Under the pieces are notes generated by a model. The model was not told the origin of the DNA, did no database searches, and saw only the letters and a program-made list of their open reading frames with translations. The translations under genes and the position numbers were made by a program. This document shows, piece by piece, positions 1-10,800 of a stretch of 64,000 nt of DNA. Positions within the stretch are counted from its first letter, which is position 1; each line of letters starts with the position of its first letter. The stretch spans positions 3,720,001 to 3,784,000 of the forward strand of contig JBAJFE010000004.1 in NCBI GenBank assembly GCA_037903355.1, given 5' to 3'. Source of the DNA: Trichuris trichiura. Lineage: Eukaryota > Nematoda > Enoplea > Trichinellida > Trichuridae.

Positions 1-521
1 CTCCGAAATGGCTGAGCCATGGTATTTAGCCCCTTAGCTGATCGAATGGCAGCGTCGGGTCGGGAAACATTTGTTTCCAGGGGACCGTTTTCGTAATACT
101 CGGAACCAGCAATCAGGGCTGGCCAGCTTTTCATCGACTGCTTATCCATGAAGGCACCTTTCCAAAGGTCAAGGTCGGTCGGCTATACTAACCCGGACCT
201 ATGGCTGTCCGCGAAAAGCCAACAAATTAGCCGAAACGCAAAATAACACTTCCTACCCGCATTAACGACGTAGCAGTATACTGGACGAGTCCATTCGGAA
301 AGCAGCAGCAAGGAATGTCTAAAGGGGGCCTCAAAATTGCGAGCCTTCGAATGGATGGAGCGAATTCCCGCCAAACAAGCGAAAACAATACCTTGGTAAT
401 TATAGTAAATTAAAGCAGCGGCAATCAAATAGGTACACGGATCGTCTTCTCTCAGGCGGACTGCATTTTTGCGTATTTCCCTGCGCAACGCGTCAAATGA
501 GTCGAGTAAAAAATTTCGCAA
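1..521 (-). CDS. Unidentified partial gene, two candidate exons
   Basis: I do not recognise this protein. A minus-strand ORF starts with ATG at 521 (MRNFLLDSFDALRREIRK...) and gives 43 codons up to a possible donor (CAAG|gtattg) at 391/392. A second open stretch runs off the left edge from about 157 (AFMDKQSMKSWPALIAG...). Joining them at the acceptor near 157/158 keeps the frame but needs a 234-nt intron, longer than most here. The second segment looks coding because it is open and of mixed composition, but no domain is visible. The gene is truncated by the window edge and is divergent from NSUN5, so the roughly 0.9 kb between them may hold both promoters. Confidence 0.3.
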
Positions 522-1459
522 CGGCTTAAAACACCCTTTGCTACAAAATTCTGCAAAAGTGTGCTCAAGTTCTTCGCTAGCAAAATGGACTTAAATTTGA
601 AATGAGCGTTCTTCTCTAAAACGTGAATAACAAAAGGCGCGGCTAATTTTTTAAAATTATTTCAACTTACGCGCTGCTGTTGTTTTGTGCTGATTTACTT
701 TTTTGCATAAACTTTTTGATAACCCATTCGCCGGTTGCTTTTTACGCCCAGTTAAGGATTATAAATCAAATCAGACTTCTCCGATCGATTATTTTTAGCT
801 TTTTTGCATAACCATATTATGCCATGCGTTAGGACCTCCGCTTATGACGCAAACGAAAATTTAAGCCGCGCCTTAGGTTGCTGATGGGTTAACCGCGGTG
901 GGTGATACTTTAAAAAGGTTAGAAACAGCTTCTCTGTTTTATTTATCTATTGTCTCGTCCAAATTAGAAAGTTAAACCTTTACCAGATTCTTTCTGAAAA
1001 AATTAGGCTTTTTGTTTTTTAAAAAAAGACTGATTGATTTTGTGAACAAAATATTATCCTTATTTGGAATGAAATGTCATTGTAGAACAACAATCGCAGC
1101 GTTTTACAGTTCCTGCCAAGATCCCGCTAAGTTAATCAAGTCTATCCTCAGGCATTCGTTAGATCAAAGCAGTTGGCCATAGTTAAGTTGCAACATTAAG
1201 CAAGGCTAAATCTTTTCCTGAAAAAATGGGACCACGCCAAATGGATGTTTTTTCACCTGCTTACCCACTCCCGCGCATCGTCAGAAAATTTAACAAATTC
1301 TCGTTTTCCACTACAATTTAGTAGACTCAGCAACTGTTGTTAAGCCTAATTTTTCTTTCGCAAATATGCTCAACTTGACAAGCGCAGCCGAATAGTCCAG
1401 AATTAGAATATGTCAATGAAAACACTTTATGGCTACTGTAACGCTTCGTTCAACTTAAC
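522..1459. other. Intergenic, divergent promoter candidate region
   Basis: About 940 bp between the minus-strand edge gene and the plus-strand NSUN5 gene. It is AT-rich with no convincing coding exon on either strand. No specific promoter element could be assigned. Confidence 0.4.
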
Positions 1460-3244
1460 ATGGATCAAGTCTATAGGGAAGCCGCCAATATTCTCCGGCA
1501 GCTGGATACAAAGCAGAACAGCCTTCGCGGGTTAATTTTTGAAAACAGATCGGAGGTTAGCTGATTTTTTAGTTTTTCTTTTGCCGGCTTTAGTATGATT
1601 GTCCTGGTCTTACGGTCGCAGTTTGAAGTTTTTTTCTAAATTCATTCAATAGCATTAGTTGTGACAGTTGACTGGCACCGAATTTCGTAGCAGTGTTGCT
1701 CGCGACATTTGCACGCTGTATGCAAAAGGAATCTTCTCTTTTCTGTTGCTTTCTTGCAATCCATGTTGAAATATACCTTTCGCGCTTTGCCATAGTGGTC
1801 GTTTGATTGTTCGCTCTGTTTTTTAGCGCAAGGGAATGATGGCAAAGCTGTGCTGCGGTGTTTGCACTCATCGTTGCCAATTGGAAAAGATGCGCAGGAA
1901 AGCATACAAGAAAACCGGCAATGAATTTTTTGCGGATGACAGCGAACTTGCCATGGTCTTATTGTACGAGTTTTGTTACGGGAAGCCGAATAGATCAAGC
2001 CATTTGTTGCGCATCAACATTCTCAAAAGCGCGGAATTGTTCAAAAAGCTAAAAGCGAAATACGCCTGTCACGTGCAAGTCCCTAAGCTTCCTACGGTGC
2101 CCAAGTACGTAAGGATAAACAGTTTAATTACGTCAGCCCAGGAAGTGCATCGGTACTTGAAGTCGGTCGGTTGGGAGATGTTGCCAGTTCCTCCCAGTCG
2201 AAAGAAGTAACCATCAGGCCATTAGTTGTATTTTAAAATTAGTTTTTTCGCTTTTCAGAGCTAAGGAGTTGCTGAAAACAATGAAAAAGTATCAGTATTG
2301 TTGCGACTTTCACGTTGAAGATTTGCTTGCCTTTCCCCACGGTAGCAACTTGTTTGCGGAGGGCTTTAACAAAGGTGGATATCTGATCATACAAGACAAG
2401 GTAGCCATTTTTAAATTTGCATATTCACCCAATAAGTTTGCTTTTTAAATGTACGTATGCGCTTGGCTTCAAATGGAGGTAAATAATGTTTTAGAGTACT
2501 TGTCTGCCGGTCATGGCGCTCGAATTGTCTCCCGGAATGACCGTACTGGACGCTTGTGCAGCTCCGGGAAACAAAACTTCTTATATGGCTACTTTGATGA
2601 AAAATGAAGGGTATTTCTGTGAAAAAAATTGTTTGTCTTACCGTTTCGAACTTTCGTTTGTTTATTTTAGGCATATAATTGCGGTTGAAATTAACGAGAA
2701 AAGAAAGCAGGTGTTAGTTGACCGTTTATTATCCTTTGGAGTAAAGTGTTGCGAAGTATTATGTTCCGACTTTTTAGCTCTGAATCCTCGCGAGAAGAAG
2801 TTTCAAGATGTAAGCCAGTAGACAAAAATGAAAGACCTTTGTTTTTGTTGTTGTTTTCAGGTTACGCATATTCTTCTCGATCCTCCGTGCTCCGGTTCGG
2901 GCATTGTAAGTCGTCTCGGCGAAATTACTGACACGGAAGAAATATCGGAAGAGCGTCTTTTGCGTTTGGCAAACTTGCAGGCCAAAATGTTGAAGCATGC
3001 TTGCTCTTTTCCCAATATTCAAAGGTGCGTCTATTCAACGTGCTCCATTTATGAGCAGGAAAACGAAATGGTAGTTGATCACGTGGCGCAGAAATTGCTA
3101 GGTCGATTTCACTTGGTCAGAGTGCTTCCCGAATGGAAGCATCGCGGCCACAGCTCGTACGAATGCGGTGACTTTTGTATCCGCTGTTCCCCGAAACGAG
3201 ATTTGACCAATGGTTTTTTCGTGGCCGTTTTCGAACGCGACTGA
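1460..3244 (+). CDS. NSUN5: NSUN5-type 25S/28S rRNA cytosine-C5 methyltransferase
   Basis: S-adenosylmethionine-dependent m5C methyltransferase of the NOP2/Sun family. Family members of this type methylate large-subunit rRNA in the nucleolus. Six exons (1460-1555, 1827-2206, 2259-2400, 2495-2610, 2671-2809, 2861-3244) join in frame to 418 residues, close to the roughly 429 of human NSUN5. The SAM-binding motif DACAAPGNKTS is in exon 4. Both catalytic cysteines are present: DPPCSGSG (Cys301, motif IV) and YSTCS (Cys352, motif VI). The N-terminal region (LRGLIF..., ...LLYEFCYGK) and the C-terminal SSGFFVAV-like end (NGFFVAVFERD) align with NSUN5 rather than other NSUN members. Introns 2-5 are about 51-94 nt; intron 1 is 271 nt. 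The start is the first ATG giving the conserved N-terminus. Identification is by remembered family motifs, not a search. Confidence 0.93.
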
Positions 3245-4272
3245 GCCATTGTTCTTAGCTTCCTTTACTTTGGCAAAGTCGCGAAGTCTACTTGCCTTTC
3301 CAAGTCATAACTTAAGAAAAAAAGTAAAGCTGAAAGCTGCTCCTTTTATCAGCTTATTTCAATAAGTAATCGGTTCGAAAACCATCGAACAAAATCTTCG
3401 CATTTAGCACTAAATCTAACTTACGAAAAGTCGGCGCGTTAATCATAAATTATCATCGCGTTATGGCGTTTATCAAAGCATGGTTGACTCTATGTATTTG
3501 CCAAAGACGCAGAGTAATTTGAATAATTTTTACGTGTCAGTTTTCAGCCACAGTTTGAACACCTTTTTACTGATCTCTTCAGTAGCGCATATTCAATCTC
3601 ATTTTTGTTCTAGGTGGCGCTATTGCTGAAAACTTTTATAAGCTCAAAGGAAACAGTCTTGACATCAAACAAAGCTCGTAGCAGCCAGAAACGGTTAGCT
3701 AAAGCTTTTCGTTGCGCCTATTAAAAACAGTTCGGTAGGGTCTATAAAGAAAAAGTCGCTTAGTTTGGTCGCTTTTTAAATGAAAAATTTTCGATCCCAA
3801 CATTTTGGCGCTTTGTTTTGGCAATCCTTTTTGCTATAACCTGACTATCATTATTTGAAATTCAAATAAATTACAGTAACCTCTGTCAAGCAAATTTAAA
3901 TAAAAGTCCATTGAAAATACAATTCGCGGAATGCGTTGGCCTTGTTTCACTTTAGGTTCGACAGTCTTAAAAGCTAAAAAATAAACCCTCTTCTTCTTTT
4001 CGCTTGCGCGCGAAAAGTACAACCGTTTAAATATGATGAACCATAATTGAGGGTTTAATTCAATGAAATTAAAATGAGCATAAGTAAATATGCTTTTGAT
4101 ACGTTTTTTTTCTTCAGAATTTTCTTGGATATAAGACATTTTGGAAACCAGTAAAGCTTGATAGTCGATCGTAGCCATGTAAGTTGCTTTAAGAAAAAAT
4201 GAGGATGCATTCCTCATGCGGGATGATACCCTAATCAACCGTAAACAAAGGGAACTGAGGTGAAATATAAAT
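3245..4272. other. Intergenic with a dispersed AT-rich repeat
   Basis: About 1 kb downstream of NSUN5. No gene is supported. A stretch from about 3838 (acctgactatcattatttg) resembles one at about 9543 inside the GALK2 intron, so it probably belongs to an uncharacterised dispersed repeat family. A 134-codon minus-strand ORF at 3834-4238 has no recognisable feature and is not called. Confidence 0.4.
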
Positions 4273-4344
4273 AAACACCATTTCTTTTCATAATGAGAAA
4301 ACTTTATTACGGATCGGTTCCTGTTTATGTATATAAGAGACTCC

Positions 4345-4380
4345 GGAGCTTTCGGGTCATTCGAGACCCGTCATCAGCAA
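4345..4380 (-). ncRNA. Hammerhead-ribozyme-like motif in PLE 3' end
   Basis: On the minus strand the core elements CTGATGA and GAAA flank a 5-bp stem (GGGTC/GACCC) closed by TCGAAT. They are followed by GCTC, giving a very short stem III (AGCU) and a CUC cleavage site. One unpaired C precedes stem II. Penelope-like elements are known to carry minimal hammerhead motifs. The position, about 58 nt from the element's 3' end, fits. Self-cleavage is inferred, not shown. Confidence 0.65.
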
Positions 4381-4689
4381 TCTAAAGTTGTAAATATGAT
4401 TTTTGGCAGCGAATGCCATCTATCGTTTCCGAGGATTTTGAAGCGGGCATTTTTAAAGTTTTCCTTTGGTAGGTTTTCGCATTTGAGTCTGTCAGCGCAA
4501 TTCTTTTTCTTCTTCCGTGTGACTTCTAGATTGTCTTCGTTGTTTCGAACATTCTTCTTTGTTGTTGAATCGCTGTTTTTCCATATTGCATTCATTTTTC
4601 TTTTTCTTTCTTTGTTTCATATATATTTCAATTTTATCCATTTCTATTTGTTTTCTTTTCTTTCCCGGTTTTTGTATTTTCATCTGTTG

Positions 4690-5370
4690 AGTGAGCAACA
4701 ATTATGCCGCGTCACAATATTTGTCCAAATCCCGCTTATGTCCACTCCTTGATCGTGGTTGTAAGTCGTATTATGTCTAATATATAGTGCTTCTTTAATT
4801 CTTCTTAACCGTAAATTGTTTTCGTAACATAAAACTTTTGGTTGGAGTGGGGTTGCGTGCATTGCGTCGCGTGTTCCACTACGGCAGAGGCTTGTTTAGC
4901 TTTTTCCATTGTAATTTTTGGGTCCACGATTGGTCTGCCTCGCTGTGTGGTTAGATTGGTACCATTATTGAGTATGGCTTTCGCGTTATTGTAACTTGTG
5001 AGCTTTTTTAAGTGTTCGTTAAATCTATGCTCTAGATTGTTTCCCGTTTCACCAATATAAATCCCTGAGCAAGAACATTCAACCGCGTATATTGATCCTG
5101 TCTTTTAGTTTGCGGGGATTTTAGTTTTGTCTGTGCGGAGAATTGCCCTGAGGTTGGGCGAACTCTTGAAAAAGACTCTGAAGCCTAATCTTTTTCCTAA
5201 TTGGACAATCTTTTCGCCTAAACCTGCCACATAAGGAATAACCAGACAAGTGTCGTGCGGATTGTTCTGCTTTGGAAACTGACGTGTGCGAAGCCTGTGG
5301 TTGAGCACTTGGTTGATAAAGGATTTAGGATAACCGTTTTTGTAAAAGATTTTTCTAATGTAGTTAATTT
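4690..5370 (-). pseudogene. PLE linker and GIY-YIG endonuclease fragment
   Basis: C-terminal part of the same element. A basic linker ending YVAGLGEKI...LGFRVFFKSSPNL is followed, after an in-frame TAA at 5105-5107, by a GIY-YIG-type nuclease start (SIYAVECSCSGIYIGETGN). A C-terminal tail reads EALYIRHN...ISGIWTNIV. The order and motifs match the endonuclease-bearing class of PLEs. The intact relative is at 41000-41737. Confidence 0.85.
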
Positions 5371-5473
5371 CTGGCTAGAGATATTCGGGACTGCATAAAT
5401 TGAATGCTCTGTCTATCATTCCGGAGAGGATACCACGCATTACTGATCGTGGGTGATGTGATGAAAAATTGAG

Positions 5474-6435
5474 TTACTGATCTGTGTGCGTGGGTTTTCT
5501 ATACACTCTGGTTTTAAGGCCTTCGCTTGAGCGAATAATTAAGGCGTCTAGAAAGGGCAAAGTTTTGTTATCTTCCTTTTCCATTGTGAAGACTATTTGG
5601 TTAGGACGGACGTTGTTGAGGAATTGTAAAAATTGTTCTTCTTTTCCAGCTTTTATAATGACAAAGATGTCGTCTACGTATCTTTTAAAAAGGTGTGGAG
5701 CTATGTGTCTGTCTATAGTTCTGAACATTTGTCTTTCAAAGTTTTCCATAAAGATTTCCGCTAATACAGAGGATAGGGGGCTTCCCATAGGTACTCCGTT
5801 AGATTGTTTGTAGAACTTGTTATCAAAAGTGAAGTAATTGCCTTCTTGCATGCAAAACGAAACCACTTTGACAATGTGAAAGGGATCTAATTTAGTTCTG
5901 CTGGGTAGATTTGTGTCAGTGTCAAGGAGGTCCTGGTGGTGTCTGATATTGGGATGTTGGGAAATAAGTCTTTTACATCATAGCTGACTAAAATCTCGTC
6001 GGGTTCCAAACAATAGTTTCTTATTTCGTTGACAAGCGTTTTGCTGTTTTTGACAAAGGATGGTTCTTTGCCCGTTAGAGGTTTGATGATCTTACTTAAG
6101 TATCTACTGAGTTCAGTGGTGATGCTGTTAATTGTGGAGACTGTCGGTCTTAGCGGGATATCTGGTTTGTGTACTTTTGGGAGACCATAGAGCTCAGGGG
6201 GTCTGAAGTTCGATGCAAACTTAAGATATGTTGTCATTTTGGTGATAGCAGGTTCTTTGGATTCTGTGGCTAATGTAATGAGAAGAGATCGGAGATTTTT
6301 CCGGGAAACCTCTGTAGGGTCGGTTGGTAGGAGCGTATAATTGCTAGTGTTCAAGATAGCTGTCATCTTTTCGGTGTAGGTGCTTCTGTCAAGTAAGACG
6401 ATTCCGTAATAAAGTTTTCTCATTATGAAAATGTA
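5474..6435 (-). pseudogene. PLE reverse transcriptase fragment
   Basis: Reverse transcriptase of the Penelope-like element, which copies element RNA at nicked target DNA. Motif A aspartate (SYDVKDLFPN), the substrate loop GVPMGSPLSS and the catalytic YVDD box are readable. The frame shifts by one base between the motif A segment (5887 upward) and the YVDD segment (5474-5866). The N-terminal third of a full RT is missing because the copy is 5' truncated. Confidence 0.88.
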
Positions 6436-6477
6436 TGGTTTCGTACCAAGACACCAAGTTTTCAAACACCATTTCTT

Positions 6478-7837
6478 ACTTAACAAGTACTTAAGAGGAC
6501 AATGATCGTTACTTTTGAGAAATGAAAAAGCTCTCGGGATCTGCGTAGACCGATCGCCTACATCGAACGTGAAGGTACGACATGTGAGCGAAAGCAAAAA
6601 AAGTCGTGAAGGCAAGGTGTCTTTGTCAGGCTACAAAAAGTAAGTTTCATTCAACGAACTTTAAATTTCCGGGTTAAGTCAAACCGCTTTGCAAAATTTT
6701 CATTTGACAGAGCCTTAAGGCCAACCTGGTCTTGTCACTAACGTCGATTTCAGACGACGATATTACCAGGCAGAGCCAAAATGTCCGCTACATCACGGTC
6801 ATGATAAATAGCTTCTTGCCTGTACATCGATTGTGAAAAATTTCAGCGATTCGCTACCAAAGATCAAGTGCGCAGAGTTTGGAAAGACTTGTAATTTTGG
6901 GCCCTAAAAAGTTGGACTGCCGCTGAACAAAATCGTTCAAGGTGAATTCATCGTCGGCGATTACAGTATTGAAAAAACGTATGCTCCCCTTCAGAGCGCA
7001 AGAATTGCGAAAAGTATCGATTATACTACGCGTATAAGCAGGTTTCCGGGTGAAATAGGGATTAGAAAGCGCAAATTCAAAATAAACTGAAAATAGTAAG
7101 CAAACAACATAATTAAAGAAGGTATGCTAACTTTGAGCATTTGAAAAAGTTACAAACCGTCGAAAAAGTATCGCAGCAGACGGATTGGTGCTAGGTGATT
7201 GCTTACGAAAGAGATTTCCGTTTAAACTTTTGAATTTTAAATGAACCTGAAAATCTTTTGCTTTATTTAACTTTTACTGCTACTCGATAAAAAAAATTAT
7301 CGAAAAATCTGCCGCGCACTAGTTGGTTTTATTACAAAGCGGTTATTAAATTTCCTCAAACAAGACTTTTTAAAACGAACAGCGTAGATTGCTTTTTTGA
7401 CTGCCGACTTACGAGTGGCAAAGTAACGTCGCCAAAAGACGGATAGGCAAGCTGGCCAAGAAGATGTTACAATTTTGGGCAGGATGTGATGTAGCACTAC
7501 CGTATGACTAGACGTGCATATCGAAAACCAGCCTTTCAAGCAATGTCTTACTGGCGGCCAAGTCACTTGCGCAGTAAGAAACGAATTTGTGACGTCTCTT
7601 TTTTATATAACTTTTCATTTTCGTTTAAATATAGTCCGCGGCTTCTAGTTAGTTTTCTTCAGTTCAGTATTAGGGAATAAACGCGGCGGCAAAGAGCGAG
7701 TTGTATTCTAGCGTAAGCCTTCTACTGGTCGTTCATAATTTGTTAAAGAAAATTATGGAGTAATTATGTACATGTCTTGTCATTCGCGGCGGTGCGCTTA
7801 CCGCCTTAGCATTTTGCCTGTTGCTTACTTTTAGCTG
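6478..7837. other. Intergenic region upstream of GALK2
   Basis: About 1.36 kb between the PLE right target duplication and the GALK2 start. A minus-strand ORF at 7297-7566 has no recognisable family features. Just before the GALK2 ATG the sequence ttgcttacttttag reads like a splice or trans-splice acceptor. Confidence 0.4.
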
Positions 7838-10800
7838 ATGGAAAATATCGTTGTTCAAAAATTTTCGGAAACGTTTGGCAGAGAGCCGGAATACTTGGTT
7901 CGTTGTCCCGGCCGAGTAAACTTGATGGGTGAGCACCCGTTGGAACGTTTTTCTTTGGCTGTCAATAAATGAACCCGTTAATTCTTCTTAAAAATAATTC
8001 GTTGCATTTGCGCAGGCGAACACGTCGACTACAACGGCTATCCCACACTGCCCATTGCCATTCAACAAGCCATATACGCAGCTGTGTTCGTGGACACGGA
8101 AACCGCCGATCTCGATGTGCATAACGTTGATCCACAGTTTGCGTAAGTTTTCTATATTCATCCACGCGGCTGACAGCAGGAAAACTGAGCATTTGTATTC
8201 TCTTATCTTCGCTGTATCTAAGCGTGTACATGTTTCAAGGTTCATGTCATCTTTTGGCTTTAGCCAGTTCGTTTTAATCGACGCGCGAGCTATTCCTGCT
8301 ACACCTAGGCCTTAGGGACTGCGTGGAAAGAGGTTTCCGTTCGACATGCCAACTTTGACATGCAGTTTACCTTAATTGGTCAGTTATTTTGAACGTTCCA
8401 TGAAATAAGTGCTTTTAGGTAGCCTTTAGCTTTTTATTTTTTTAAACAAGGTGCCCATCCCAAAGATGGTTAGCCTTAACACAGCTCGAACGCGTGATGG
8501 GCTACACGGGACTTAAAATAATAGTCTTTAACGCTGTGCATACGGCCCTGCGTCACTTTGGTGATTTCTTTATAAGCAAGGTTGTATTCAGAAGATAACG
8601 TCATCTCTATTAGCGAGAAGGTAGCCTTACGAGTTCTTATTTATGCGCAAGAAAAACCAGTGCAGTGTTTCTCCGGTTACAAATTGACAGACATCTTCGA
8701 TAACCACTTAACCTGGTTGACTATGTTGCTCATAAGTTGATTGCAAACCTGTTCTTGTTTACATTACAGCCGAGCCGTCGTTGTTATCTTAATGACAAGT
8801 GCGGTTCGACTTTATCGTCAAACAATAGACATCTCTTTAAGCGGAAAGTCTGTTGAGCATTTTCTGTTGTCATTCGGTCAGGAGACCCGCAGAGACGCCA
8901 CCATTAAAATTTTGGGTCGACTCATAGGACGTCTTTTTTTTGGTCCTCAAATGTGCAACGTTCTTTTATGAACTTGGTTTCTTACTGCTCCAGATTTTGG
9001 CGGTTCATCGTCGTCTCGAAACGGTTCTTATCTAGTAGAAAAAAGGAAAACAAGAAATTATTTGTCCCAACGCACGTCGCTCTGTCTGGCACTGTCGAGG
9101 TGAATAATTCTGTCCGGCTCCTTGAAGGTTATCTCGTACGCTTTTTTCCACGCATTCATTAATCCAGTAGCCCTTATAAGGGGAAACTGCCACTAATCCA
9201 TTTACAATTAGCGTAGCACGTCGAAGGTTTTCTGCCTAAATTGTTTGCTCATCGTTTCTTTCATTGACGAGTTAACGTAGGCGTCTTTGCTAACCGTAAC
9301 CCATATGCAAATGAAACGACATGCGCAGTTTCAAACCGCCTGAATTCGAGGTGCGCAGAAGCAAATTTTTGAAATCGTTTTAGGGTTGGACACTGCGTCA
9401 AGAACAAATGGGGCAGCCGGATAGTAAATATGTATTTTCCATTTTTCTGAACAACAGATTGTTTTCGAACGACCGTAGTTAGAATTGAAGCTGCCTAATT
9501 ATGCAAATTTATCGAGAGGAAAACTTTGGCGTCCCATTCGCACCTGATTATCGTTATTTCAAATTTAAATTACTGTAACTTTCTAAATAAAAACTTTGCA
9601 TAAAAACTCCTTAAAATAGCGATTTTCGAAGTGCATCAATGCAAGTCATCAGTTTTTGGCTCGTGGGTAGTTTCGTACAATTGCGCATTCTAGAAAAGCG
9701 CGCAGTAAAAAAAAAAATTGAATTTCAGTTGACCTAATGCATTACTGCGCATTCCATGGCGTGCTTACCTTTTTAGGGGTCCCGAATTTAAACAGTTGAG
9801 TAAACTACCAAATAAGGAGGTAAAAAATAGTTGAAGGAAGCGATGTAGGAGCCAGAAAGATCGTAACATTTTAAAAAGGATATGCCAAAACCGGATGGAT
9901 TGATTTACGCGCCGACGACGAGACAAAATTGCTTCCCGCCAATGCTTATTAAGGAAAAAACAAAAAGTCCACAATAATTTCGTTTCACTTAGTACGTGCT
10001 CGTCCTTCCATTCCAAAGGACAGCTCAACTTTCCGGCTTCCATTGTGTCATTGTTACCCTTCTAAGCAGGTTTCGTTGAGATGTATCTGCCCATAGTTAG
10101 GGATCGCCTATCATTCCAACTTTCTTCTCTTGTAATGTTGACGCTGCATCTTTTTTCAGGTCGTTCCATGTTAATGTAGAAGACTTTGAAATCTCTTCCG
10201 TTGAACCAACATGGAGGGACTACTACTTGTGCGGCGTCCGGGCTGCTCATGAAATGGTAGCCAAATGCGCCTCCCCTCCCGTCGTCACTGTCGGCATGAT
10301 AATTAACGCTTGAACAATTCAAGTCTTCATGCATTTCCTTTTAAGGATTTCAATCGATAGTTGGCGGTTCAATTCCAGTCGCTGCCGGCCTGTCCAGCTC
10401 GAGTGCTTTAGTATGCTGTGCAGCCCTTTCGACCATTTGCGCAGTGTTGGGCGAAAAGTGGTCCGATATGATCTCCAGGCAACAGCTGGCCGAAGAGTGC
10501 GCCCGTGCCGAGCGTTTCGTTGGCACTCAAGGCGGTGGTATGGACCAGGCGATTTGTCTTCTCGCCGATAAGTTCACAGTAAGCGCACTTTGTTATTTTT
10601 CCCTTTTTTGTCCAATGTTCACCTAGGCAATGTTAGTCGAATTCGACCCTTTACGTTTGAATAGAGTAACGATCCCTCAGTCGGTATGCTTTGTCGTCTG
10701 CAATTCGATGGTCAAGTCAGAAAAGGGTTCCTCGAAATCATTGTACAATGTTCGGGTCACCGAATGTCGGCTCGCCGCGAAAGTTTGCTTGAAAAATCGT

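Larger units (their letters stand above)
4287..6463 (-). mobile_element. Degraded Penelope-like retroelement (PLE) with target-site duplication
   Basis: A 5'-truncated Penelope-like element of 2177 bp, flanked by a 14-nt direct repeat (aaacaccatttctt at 4273-4286 and 6464-6477). On the minus strand it reads from a partial reverse transcriptase (NGIVLLDRS-like start, LPKVHKP, SYDVKDLFPNIP, GVPMGSPLSS, YVDDIFVI) to a GIY-YIG endonuclease (IYAVECSC...GIYIGET). It is not functional. There is a one-base frameshift near 5905-5935, and stops interrupt the RT and linker after KPTHTDQ (5474), after SPEYL (about 5400) and after KIPAN (5105). The 3' untranslated end holds a hammerhead-like motif (4345-4380). 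About 27 nt of the 3' terminus reappears inverted near the 5' end (about 6404-6430), an arrangement typical of PLE pseudo-LTRs. Confidence 0.9.

Noticed and set aside
1590..1998. Minus-strand ORFs across NSUN5 intron 1 and exon 2
   Set aside because: They are antisense shadows; the plus strand gives the conserved NSUN5 protein.
3366..3386. tRNA T-loop-like ggttcgaaaacc
   Set aside because: No matching acceptor, D or anticodon arms nearby.
4327..4752. Plus-strand 141-codon ORF rich in F, S and L
   Set aside because: It lies in a pyrimidine-rich tract at the 3' end of the minus-strand PLE; composition, not coding.
8741..9162. ORFs inside GALK2 intron 2
   Set aside because: No domain, no splice context; GALK2 exons on each side join perfectly without them.
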